Assembly: GCF_014269225.2 (NCBI RefSeq)
Contig: NZ_CP077097.1
Coordinates: 378,001 to 442,000 of the forward strand
DNA length: 64,000 bases
DNA from: Pseudomonas anuradhapurensis
GTDB lineage: Bacteria > Pseudomonadota > Gammaproteobacteria > Pseudomonadales > Pseudomonadaceae
Direction of reading: 5' to 3'
The notes below the pieces were generated by a model. It did not search any database. It saw only the letters and a program-made list of their open reading frames with translations, and had not been told where the DNA came from. The translations under genes and the position numbers were made by a program. Below are positions 57,124 to 64,000 of the stretch, piece by piece (the stretch's first letter is position 1; each line of letters starts with the position of its first letter).

Positions 57124-57235
57124 AGCTGCAAGCCACAAGCTTCAGGCTGCAGGAAAGAGCAGCCACCGCTGCTGCAGGCTGCAGCGCCGGGCTTGCGCTC
57201 GGCGCCGTGCAGCCTGGAGCTCGCGGCTTGTAGCT
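57124..57235. repeat. Imperfect inverted repeat between yeaG and yeaH
   Basis: The arms 57,124-57,151 and 57,208-57,235 match in about 24 of 28 positions (AGCTGCAAGCCACAAGC against GCTCGCGGCTTGTAGCTT). Inside is GCGCCG...CGGCGC. It differs from the REP classes elsewhere and would form a large mRNA hairpin in the operon. Confidence 0.7.
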
Positions 57236-57242
57236 TGCCGCT

Positions 57243-59165
57243 TTATTGCGATTTCCTGACCCGCAGGTACCATTCCGACAGCAGACGAACCTGTTTGTCG
57301 GTGTAGCCACGCTCCACCATGCGCGTGACGAAGTCGTTGTGTTTCTGTTGGTCCTCCTTGCTGGCCTTGGCGTTGAAGCTGATGACTGGCAGCAGGTCCT
57401 CGGTGTTGGAGAACATTTTCTTCTCGATCACCACCCGCAGCTTCTCGTAGCTCAGCCAGCTCGGGTTCTTGCCGTTGTTGTTGGCCCGGGCACGCAGCAC
57501 GAAGTTGACGATTTCGTTGCGGAAATCTTTCGGGTTGCTGATGCCGGCCGGCTTCTCGATCTTCTCCAGCTCTTCGTTGAGGGCGATACGGTTGAGGATT
57601 TCGCCGGTTTCCGGGTCGCGGTATTCCTGGTCCTGGATCCAGAAGTCGGCGTACAGCACGTAGCGGTCGAAGATGTTCTGCCCATACTCGCTGTAGGACT
57701 CCAGGTACGCAGTCTGGATCTCCTTGCCGATGAACTCGATGTAGCGCGGTGCCAGGTACTCCTTGAGGTAGCGCAGGTAGCGTTCGCGCACTTCGGCAGG
57801 GAACTGTTCCTGCTCGATCTGCTGCTCCAGCACATACAACAGGTGTACCGGGTTGGCGGCCACTTCGTGCGGGTCGAAGTTGAACACCTTGGACAGGATC
57901 TTGAAGGCGAAGCGGGTCGACAGGCCGTTCATGCCCTCGTCGACGCCTGCGGCATCGCGGTATTCCTGGATCGACTTGGCCTTTGGATCGGTGTCCTTGA
58001 GGTTTTCCCCATCGTACACCCGCATCTTCGAGTAGATATTGGAGTTTTCCGGTTCCTTGAGGCGCGACAGCACGGTGAACTGGGCCAGCATCTTCAGCGT
58101 GTCCGGGGCGCAGTGGGCCTTGGCCAGCGAGCTGTTGACCAGCAACTTGTCGTAGATCTTGATCTCATCGCTGACGCGCAGGCAATACGGCACCTTGACG
58201 ATGTAGATCCGGTCGATGAACGCCTCGTTGTTCTTGTTGTTGCGGAAGGTGTGCCACTCCGATTCGTTGGAGTGGGCCAGGAGGATCCCGGAGTAGGGGA
58301 TGGCGCCGAGGCCTTCGGTACTGTTGTAGTTGCCCTCCTGCGTGGCAGTGAGCAACGGGTGCAGGACCTTGATCGGTGCCTTGAACATTTCCACGAATTC
58401 CATCAGGCCCTGGTTGGCCCGGCACAGCGCACCCGAATAGCTGTAGGCGTCGGCGTCGTTCTGCGGGAATTCCTCGAGCTTGCGGATATCCACCTTGCCG
58501 ACCAGGGCCGAGATGTCCTGGTTGTTCTCGTCACCCGGTTCGGTCTTGGCAATGGCGATCTGGTTGAGGATCGAGGGGTACAGCTTGACCACCTTGAACT
58601 TGCTGATGTCACCGCCGAACTCCTGCAGGCGCTTGGTGGCCCAGGGCGACATGATGGTGTTCAGGTAGCGCCGGGGGATGCCGAATTCCTCCTCGAGAAT
58701 CGCCCCATCTTCGCTGGCGTTGAACAGCCCCAGGGGCGACTCGAACACCGGCGAACCCTTGATGGCATAGAACGGAACCTTTTCCATCAGCTGCTTGAGT
58801 TTTTCCGCCAGCGACGATTTACCGCCGCCCACCGGGCCCAGCAGATAGAGGATCTGCTTCTTCTCTTCCAGGCCTTGGGCGGCATGGCGGAAGTACGAGA
58901 CGATCTGGTCGATGCACTCTTCCATGCCATGGAAGTCGGCAAACGCCGGATAGCGGCGGATGACCTTGTTGGAGAAGATACGCGACAGCCTGGAGTTGGT
59001 AGAGGTGTCGATCAGCTCTGGCTCACCGATGGCCAGCAACAGGCGTTCGGCCGCCGATGCGTAGGCACTGCGATCCTCTTTGCACAGCTCGAGGTACTCC
59101 TGCAGCGTTAATTCTTCCTGGCGCGTTGACTCGAAACGTTGTTGGAAGTGGCTAAAAATACTCAT
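57243..59165 (-). CDS. yeaG: PrkA-type serine kinase / AAA protein YeaG
   Basis: 640 residues. The AAA-type ATP site LYLLGPVGGGKSSLAEKLKQ (Walker A at 110-118) is in the N-terminal half. The PrkA C-terminal domain from about 430 holds the kinase-like core. It is conserved with E. coli YeaG, which supports survival under nitrogen starvation. The ATG at 59,165 matches the family start (MSIFSHFQQRF). First gene of yeaG-yeaH-spoVR. Confidence 0.94.
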   Translation of the reverse strand: MSIFSHFQQRFESTRQEELTLQEYLELCKEDRSAYASAAERLLLAIGEPELIDTSTNSRLSRIFSNKVIRRYPAFADFHGMEECIDQIVSYFRHAAQGLEEKKQILYLLGPVGGGKSSLAEKLKQLMEKVPFYAIKGSPVFESPLGLFNASEDGAILEEEFGIPRRYLNTIMSPWATKRLQEFGGDISKFKVVKLYPSILNQIAIAKTEPGDENNQDISALVGKVDIRKLEEFPQNDADAYSYSGALCRANQGLMEFVEMFKAPIKVLHPLLTATQEGNYNSTEGLGAIPYSGILLAHSNESEWHTFRNNKNNEAFIDRIYIVKVPYCLRVSDEIKIYDKLLVNSSLAKAHCAPDTLKMLAQFTVLSRLKEPENSNIYSKMRVYDGENLKDTDPKAKSIQEYRDAAGVDEGMNGLSTRFAFKILSKVFNFDPHEVAANPVHLLYVLEQQIEQEQFPAEVRERYLRYLKEYLAPRYIEFIGKEIQTAYLESYSEYGQNIFDRYVLYADFWIQDQEYRDPETGEILNRIALNEELEKIEKPAGISNPKDFRNEIVNFVLRARANNNGKNPSWLSYEKLRVVIEKKMFSNTEDLLPVISFNAKASKEDQQKHNDFVTRMVERGYTDKQVRLLSEWYLRVRKSQ

Positions 59166-59446
59166 GACGTCACCTCGCTCGATACGTTGAGACGACGCCG
59201 GATCAGTCAGCTGATGCTGGCACGCAACCGGGTTGCCGATTGCTGTATACCCCCCAAACACCCTGTAACGCTACCGATGACCCGCACGCCGGTGTACCGG
59301 CTCTCCCCTTTTTCTGGATGGCCTGCGCTTAAGAATAGTTGGTTATCCGCAAGGTCAAGGGCGAGGGATGGAGAAGTTGCGAACGACCGTTCGTCAGATA
59401 AGGCGCGAGCCCGCACAGGGCGCGGGCTGCAGTGTAGATGAAAAAT

Positions 59447-59779
59447 TTATTCGGCAGCGCCCTGGGCGGTCTCGGCCGGGTAGGTGGCGCGCCACAGCTC
59501 GAAGCCGCCGTCGACACTGTAAACGTCGGAGAACCCTTGGTTGACCAGGTAGGCTGCGGCGCTCTGGCTGGAGTTGCCGTGGTAGCACACCACCAGGGTC
59601 GGGGCATCGAGGTCGGCATTGCGGATGAACTCGGCGACCGAATGGTTATCCAGATGCTTGGCACCGGTAATGTGGCCGGCGGCGAAAGCCTGGGAGTCGC
59701 GAATGTCGACGACCACCGCACCTGGTTGCTTGCGAAGCTCCAAGGCCTGCTCGGGAGGGATGCGCTTGAATTCGCTCAT
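59447..59779 (-). CDS. glpE: Thiosulfate sulfurtransferase GlpE (rhodanese)
   Basis: 110 residues, a single-domain rhodanese. The active-site loop is [16 protein letters not shown], with catalytic Cys69. It transfers sulfane sulfur from thiosulfate to cyanide or thioredoxin. The N-terminal block [17 protein letters not shown] is typical. It lies 14 bases after apaH, so it is probably the last gene of an operon with the preceding genes. Confidence 0.94.
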   Translation of the reverse strand: MSEFKRIPPEQALELRKQPGAVVVDIRDSQAFAAGHITGAKHLDNHSVAEFIRNADLDAPTLVVCYHGNSSQSAAAYLVNQGFSDVYSVDGGFELWRATYPAETAQGAAE

Positions 59780-59793
59780 GGGTACTACTTCCT

Positions 59794-60660
59794 TCAGGTG
59801 TGGTCGTTGAGTGTAGTGGGTTGTGCCGGTTGGCGCAGGGTGCCGTCGTCGGCGCAGTCACAGCGGTGGTATTCGCCGCTGTCGACGTTATACAGGGTCA
59901 TGGCGCCACCCCATACGCAGCCGGTGTCCAGGGCAATGATGCCGGGTTCGTCAACCTGGCCCAGCAGGGCCGCCCAGTGGCCGAAGATGATCTTCACGTG
60001 GCGTGAGCGGCGCTCCTTGTGGGCGAACCAGGGCTTGTAGCCTTTGGGGGCGGTGTCCAGGCCTTCCTTGCTCTTGAGGTCGAGTTTGCCCTCGGCGGTG
60101 CAGAAACGCATGCGTGTGAGGTAGTTGGTGATGACCCGCAGGCGTTCGACGCCGCAGAGGTTCTTGCTCCACTTGTTCGGTTCGTTGCCGTACATGCCGT
60201 CCAGGTACTGCTTAAGGCGGCTGTCGTCTCGCAGCACCTCTTCGACTTCACCGGCCAGCGCCAGGGCTTTGCCCAAGGTCCATTGCGGTGGGATGCCGGC
60301 GTGGACCAGGGCAATGCCACGGGGCTCGTCGTAGTGCAGCAGCTTTTGCTGGCGCAGCCAGTCGAACAGCAGGTCGGCGTCGGGCGCTTCGATGATTTCG
60401 CGCAGGGTGTCGCTTTTCTTCAGGCGCTCGACGTTATGCCAGACGGCCAGCAGGTGCAGGTCATGGTTGCCCAGCACACAGACCAGCGACTGGCGGATCG
60501 AATACAGGAAACGCAGGGTCTCCAGCGACTCGGGGCCACGGTTGACCAGGTCGCCGACCAGCCACAGGCGGTCGACGGCGGGGTCGAAACTGACGCGTTC
60601 GAGCAGGCACTTGAGTGGCTGCAGGCAGCCCTGCAGATCCCCGACAGCGTAGGTAGCCAT
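59794..60660 (-). CDS. apaH: Bis(5'-nucleosyl)-tetraphosphatase ApaH
   Basis: 288 residues of the calcineurin-like phosphoesterase fold. It hydrolyses Ap4A to two ADP and can decap Np4-RNA. Metal-site motifs are [13 protein letters not shown] (GDxxG), [11 protein letters not shown] (GDxxNRG) and [11 protein letters not shown] (GNHD), with a later HAGIPPQW. The start overlaps the apaG stop by one base. Confidence 0.96.
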   Translation of the reverse strand: MATYAVGDLQGCLQPLKCLLERVSFDPAVDRLWLVGDLVNRGPESLETLRFLYSIRQSLVCVLGNHDLHLLAVWHNVERLKKSDTLREIIEAPDADLLFDWLRQQKLLHYDEPRGIALVHAGIPPQWTLGKALALAGEVEEVLRDDSRLKQYLDGMYGNEPNKWSKNLCGVERLRVITNYLTRMRFCTAEGKLDLKSKEGLDTAPKGYKPWFAHKERRSRHVKIIFGHWAALLGQVDEPGIIALDTGCVWGGAMTLYNVDSGEYHRCDCADDGTLRQPAQPTTLNDHT

Positions 60661-61040
60661 CAGTGCAGCGCCCCGGGCACCGCCAGGCGGAAGGGTGCGA
60701 TCTGGGCATCGAAGCGTTTGCCGTCTTCGGCGAACATCTGGTAGCTGCCCTGCATGGTGCCTACGCGGGTGCTGATGACGGCGCCGCTGCTGTAGGTGTG
60801 GCTCTGGCCGGGGGCGATGTTGGGCTGCTGGCCGACCACGCCGGCACCGCGTACTTCCTCGACCTCGCCGTCACCGTTGGTGATCAGCCAGTGGCGCGAC
60901 AGCAGCTTGGCGTTGAGCGAGCCGTTGTTCTGCACGGTGATGGTGTAGGCGAAAGCGAAACGACTGTTTTCGGGGTCGGATTGTTCTTTGAGGTAGCGGG
61001 TCACGACGCTGACGTCGATCTGATAGCGGGGGTCGGACAT
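60660..61040 (-). CDS. apaG: ApaG (CorD) domain protein
   Basis: 126 residues, a fibronectin-III-like beta-sandwich. Conserved are [47 protein letters not shown] and GTMQGSYQM. It binds pyrophosphate or metal in other species. The in vivo role is unclear but it keeps company with apaH and ksgA. Confidence 0.95.
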   Translation of the reverse strand: MSDPRYQIDVSVVTRYLKEQSDPENSRFAFAYTITVQNNGSLNAKLLSRHWLITNGDGEVEEVRGAGVVGQQPNIAPGQSHTYSSGAVISTRVGTMQGSYQMFAEDGKRFDAQIAPFRLAVPGALH

Positions 61041-61138
61041 GCAAGGGCCTTGGGAAAACTGACGCAGTAATGCAGTCTAGGCCATTGAGCGGGGGGAGGG
61101 CCAGCGGTGTGGGGGGTTGAGGGCTTTGTTGTCAATCC

Positions 61139-61176
61139 CGGCCCTTTCGCGGGTTTACCCGCGAAGAGGCCGGTAC
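61139..61176. repeat. Single REP-like hairpin
   Basis: GGCCCTTTCGCGGGTTTACC and CGCGAAGAGGCC form a hairpin in the gap between apaG and ksgA. It is a lone half of the REP class seen at 9,192 and 53,016. Confidence 0.6.
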
Positions 61177-61184
61177 AGGCTGAA

Positions 61185-61985
61185 TCAGGCTTGCTGATCG
61201 GCCAGTTGGTCAGCCAGGCGCACGAAGGCCGCCAGGTCCAGCTGTTCAGGGCGCAGGCTGCCGTCCACACCCGCAGCCTCGATGGCCGCGCTGTCGAGCA
61301 GGCCTTTCATGGTGTTGCGCAGGGTCTTGCGGCGCTGGTTGAAGGCTTCGCGTACCACCTGCTCCAGCAGCTTTGCATCCTTGGCCGGGTGCGGCAGCAC
61401 TTCGTGCGGTACCAGGCGGACGATGGCCGAATCCACTTTTGGTGGCGGGTTGAAGGCACCTGGGCCCACATTGAACAGATGCTCCACACGGCAGTGGTAC
61501 TGCACCATGATCGACAAGCGCCCCCAGTCGCCACCGCCAGGGCCGGCGGCCATGCGCTCGACCACTTCCTTCTGCAACATGAAATGCATGTCGCGGATCA
61601 GCCCGGCATGGCTGAGCAGGTGGAAGATCAGCGGGGTGGAAATGTTGTAGGGCAGGTTGCCTACTACCTTCAGGCTGCGCGCTGGCACGCCCAGCTGGTT
61701 GAAGTCGAACTTCAGGGCGTCGCCCTGGTGCAGGCGGAAGTTGCTGCGGTTGGCGAACTTGTGCTGCAGGATCGGCACCAGGTCCTTGTCCAGTTCCACC
61801 ACGTCCAGCTGTGCGCCGCTGCCCAGCAGGCCTTCGGTCAAGGCGCCCTGGCCCGGGCCGATTTCCAGCAGGTGTTCACCAGCCTTGGCGTTGATGGCAC
61901 GCAGGATGCGGTCGATGATGCCGGCGTCGTGCAGGAAGTTCTGGCCGAAGCGCTTGCGCGCCCGGTGTTGGTATTGCTCGTTCAT
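61185..61985 (-). CDS. rsmA: 16S rRNA dimethyladenosine transferase RsmA (KsgA)
   Basis: 266 residues. It dimethylates A1518 and A1519 of 16S rRNA. Motifs are [19 protein letters not shown], the SAM-binding [16 protein letters not shown] and the catalytic [15 protein letters not shown] (motif IV NLPY). The start overlaps the pdxA stop (ATGA at 61,982-61,985). Confidence 0.97.
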   Translation of the reverse strand: MNEQYQHRARKRFGQNFLHDAGIIDRILRAINAKAGEHLLEIGPGQGALTEGLLGSGAQLDVVELDKDLVPILQHKFANRSNFRLHQGDALKFDFNQLGVPARSLKVVGNLPYNISTPLIFHLLSHAGLIRDMHFMLQKEVVERMAAGPGGGDWGRLSIMVQYHCRVEHLFNVGPGAFNPPPKVDSAIVRLVPHEVLPHPAKDAKLLEQVVREAFNQRRKTLRNTMKGLLDSAAIEAAGVDGSLRPEQLDLAAFVRLADQLADQQA

Positions 61986-62971
61986 GGTCGGTTCTCGGCC
62001 ATCTGGTAGGCGGTGTCCAGCGCGACGCGCAGGCTGCCGGTGTCGACCTTGCCAGTGCCGGCAAGGTCCAGGGCGGTGCCGTGGTCAACCGACGTGCGGA
62101 TGATCGGCAGGCCCAGGGTAACGTTCACGGCTGCGCCAAAGCCTTTGTACTTGAGTACCGGCAGGCCCTGGTCGTGATACATCGCCAGCACCGCATCGCA
62201 GTGCTCCAGATATTTGGGGGTAAACAGGGTATCGGCCGGCAGCGGCCCGCGCAGGTCCATGCCCTCGGTGCGCAGGCGGGCCAGGGTCGGCTCGATGATG
62301 TCGATTTCCTCGCGGCCCAGGTGGCCACTTTCACCCGCGTGCGGGTTGAGGCCGCACACCAGGATGCGCGGGTTGGCAATGCCGAACTTGTCACGCATGT
62401 CTGCGTGCAGGATGCGGGTCACACGTTCGACGCGCTCGGCAGTGATGGCGTCGGCAATGTCGCGCAGCGGCAGGTGGGTGGTCACCAGGGCGACGCGCAG
62501 ACCGTGGGTGGCCAGCATCATCACCACTTGTGCGGTGTGGGTCAGTTCGGCAAGGAATTCGGTATGCCCGGAGAAGGCGATGCCGCTTTCGTTGATGACG
62601 CCCTTGTGCACGGGCGCGGTGATCATCCCGGCGAAGTGCCCGTCCAGGCAGCCTTGCCCGGCGCGGGTCAGGGTTTGCAGCACGAACGCAGCATTGGCCT
62701 TGTCGAGCTGGCCAGGAATTACCGGGGCCGCCAGGGGCGTGTCCCAGACGTACAGGCTACCCGCCGGTGCGGGCTGCTCGGGCCATTGGCCCGGCGCTAC
62801 CGGCAACAGCTTGACGGCCAGCCCCAGCTGGGTGGCCCGCTCGGCGAGCAGGTCACGGCTGGTGATGGCAATCAGGGGGTGGGGCTGGGCGTCTGCGGCG
62901 AGCAGCAGGCACAGGTCGGGACCTATGCCGGCTGGTTCGCCGGGGGTGACGGCGAAGCGCAGGGGCTTCAC
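61982..62971 (-). CDS. pdxA: 4-hydroxythreonine-4-phosphate dehydrogenase PdxA
   Basis: 329 residues. This NAD-dependent enzyme oxidises 4-phosphohydroxy-L-threonine for pyridoxal phosphate synthesis. The N-terminus [13 protein letters not shown], the metal ligands around [23 protein letters not shown] and [15 protein letters not shown] are conserved. It overlaps surA by four bases and ksgA by four bases. Confidence 0.96.
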   Translation of the reverse strand: MKPLRFAVTPGEPAGIGPDLCLLLAADAQPHPLIAITSRDLLAERATQLGLAVKLLPVAPGQWPEQPAPAGSLYVWDTPLAAPVIPGQLDKANAAFVLQTLTRAGQGCLDGHFAGMITAPVHKGVINESGIAFSGHTEFLAELTHTAQVVMMLATHGLRVALVTTHLPLRDIADAITAERVERVTRILHADMRDKFGIANPRILVCGLNPHAGESGHLGREEIDIIEPTLARLRTEGMDLRGPLPADTLFTPKYLEHCDAVLAMYHDQGLPVLKYKGFGAAVNVTLGLPIIRTSVDHGTALDLAGTGKVDTGSLRVALDTAYQMAENRP

Positions 62972-64000
62972 GGGGCGGCCTGGTCAGCGCCAGGCAGCTT
63001 GATTTCAACGTAGGCTTCGTCGCGAATCTGGCGCAGCCAGGTTTGCAGCTCTTCGTCGTACTTGCGGTTGCGCAATACGTTCATGGCCTGCTGTTCGCGA
63101 GCCTGCTCGGTGCTGTCGGTGGCGCGGCGGCCCAGCACTTCGAGGACATGCCAGCCGTACTGGGTCTTGAACGGACGGGTGACTTCGCCTTGGGTAGCGT
63201 TGGCCATCTGCTCGCGGAACTCCGGTACCAGGCTGTTCGGGTCGACCCAGTTGAGGTCGCCACCGTTGAGCGCGGAACCCGGGTCTTCCGAGAAGCTCTT
63301 CGCCAGTTCGCCGAAGTCCTCGCCGTTCTTGATGCGCTCGTACAGGCGCTCGGCCAGTTGCTCGGTGGCCGCTTCGCTGCGGATTTCGCTCGGCTTGATC
63401 AGGATATGGCGTACGTGCACTTCGTCACGCAGCACGTTCTCGCTGCCGCCGCGCTTCTCCTCGAGCTTGAGGATGATGAAGCCGTTGGGGATGCGGATCG
63501 GCTGGGTGATTTCACCCACCGGCATGCTGCTGAGCATCTTGGCGAAGTCCGGTGGCAGCTGGCCGGCTTTGCGCCAACCCATCTCACCGCCTTCCAGGGC
63601 GTTTTCGCTGGCCGAGTGGGCAATCGCCATCTGGCCGAAATCGGCGCCCTGGCGCAGTTGCTGGTACAGGTCACCGACCTTGCGTGCAGCCTTCTGGATA
63701 TCGTCCGAGCTGGCCGCTTCCGGCGTCGGGATCAGGATGTTGGCCAGGCGGTACTCTTCCGACATCTGCATCTTGCCCAGGTCGGAGTTGAGGAAGTTCT
63801 TCACTTCCTGCTCGGACACCTGGATGCGTTCGGCCACACGACGCTGGCGCACGCGGCTGATGATCATCTCGCGCTTGACCTGCTCGCGGGCGTCGTCGAA
63901 CGACAGGCCGTCGCGGGCCAGGGCGGCACGGAACTGGTCCAGCGACATGCCATTGCGCTGGGCAATGGTGCCGATCGCCTGGTTCAGTTCTTCATCGGTG
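62968..64000 (-). CDS. surA: Periplasmic chaperone SurA (partial, N-terminus outside)
   Basis: The last 344 codons lie in the window and the frame is open to its edge. An N-domain remnant ([20 protein letters not shown], then [16 protein letters not shown]) precedes two parvulin (PpiC) domains: [11 protein letters not shown] to ILKLEEKR (about 85-175 of this part) and [12 protein letters not shown] to GRRATDS (about 195-300). A C-terminal helix follows. It assists folding of outer-membrane proteins. Signal peptide and start are upstream of 64,000. Confidence 0.95.
   Translation of the reverse strand, partial: TDEELNQAIGTIAQRNGMSLDQFRAALARDGLSFDDAREQVKREMIISRVRQRRVAERIQVSEQEVKNFLNSDLGKMQMSEEYRLANILIPTPEAASSDDIQKAARKVGDLYQQLRQGADFGQMAIAHSASENALEGGEMGWRKAGQLPPDFAKMLSSMPVGEITQPIRIPNGFIILKLEEKRGGSENVLRDEVHVRHILIKPSEIRSEAATEQLAERLYERIKNGEDFGELAKSFSEDPGSALNGGDLNWVDPNSLVPEFREQMANATQGEVTRPFKTQYGWHVLEVLGRRATDSTEQAREQQAMNVLRNRKYDEELQTWLRQIRDEAYVEIKLPGADQAAP

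Overview
The window is chromosomal DNA of a fluorescent Pseudomonas, most likely of the P. putida group. GC is high, and the gene order is the one known from that group: bioBFHCD, two long acyl-CoA dehydrogenases, rsmY, pqqFABCDE, the lysine genes davB/davA, rpoD-dnaG-rpsU, tsaD/plsY/folB/folK/cca, the spoVR-yeaH-yeaG stress cluster and glpE-apaH-apaG-ksgA-pdxA-surA. Palindromic REP/REPIN elements of the P. putida types sit in many gaps. This assignment rests on recognising the sequences, not on a search.

Layout. 1-4.1 kb: tail of an unknown gene, then rarD, srkA, a ModE-type regulator and comF on the minus strand. 4.1-8.7 kb: biotin operon behind a recognisable BirA operator. 8.8-14.6 kb: a small unknown protein, acyl-CoA dehydrogenase 1 with a PsrA-like operator, a membrane diguanylate cyclase and acyl-CoA dehydrogenase 2. 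14.7-14.9 kb: the GacA-controlled sRNA RsmY. 14.9-17.6 kb: LysR regulator, divergent class III aminotransferase and a Pmp3-type peptide. 17.7-25.4 kb: PQQ synthesis (pqqF, pqqA, attenuator, pqqBCDE, S9 peptidase). 25.5-30.3 kb: davA/davB, a large hairpin, a structured leader with a DUF3077 gene, an Lrp-type regulator and a frameshifted acetyltransferase.

30,418-41,904: an 11.5-kb integrative island in the 3' half of a CAU-anticodon tRNA gene, bounded by 46-bp direct repeats, with a tyrosine integrase next to the intact tRNA. It has three modules. (1) A probable defence or modification cassette: GHKL (MutL/MORC-like) ATPase, an unrecognised Rossmann methyltransferase-like protein, a C5-cytosine methyltransferase with its own promoter, and a convergent Vsr endonuclease. 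(2) A decayed conjugation segment: a broken MobC/TraJ-like gene, a duplicated MOBP-type oriT, VirB5, a membrane protein, EexN, VirB6, and an orphan VbhA-type antitoxin between inverted repeats. (3) A replication/excision/integration module with an inverted repeat and a seven-fold 11-bp phased array. No relaxase, coupling protein or VirB4/VirB11 ATPase is present, so the island looks at most mobilisable in trans.

41.9-64 kb is conserved backbone: a multi-sensor GGDEF-EAL protein, rpoD, dnaG, rpsU, tsaD, plsY, folB, folK, cca, spoVR, yeaH, yeaG, glpE, apaH, apaG, ksgA, pdxA and a partial surA.

The best candidate for an undescribed system is the four-gene cassette at 30.8-34.8 kb, in particular the overlapping ATPase and methyltransferase-like pair.
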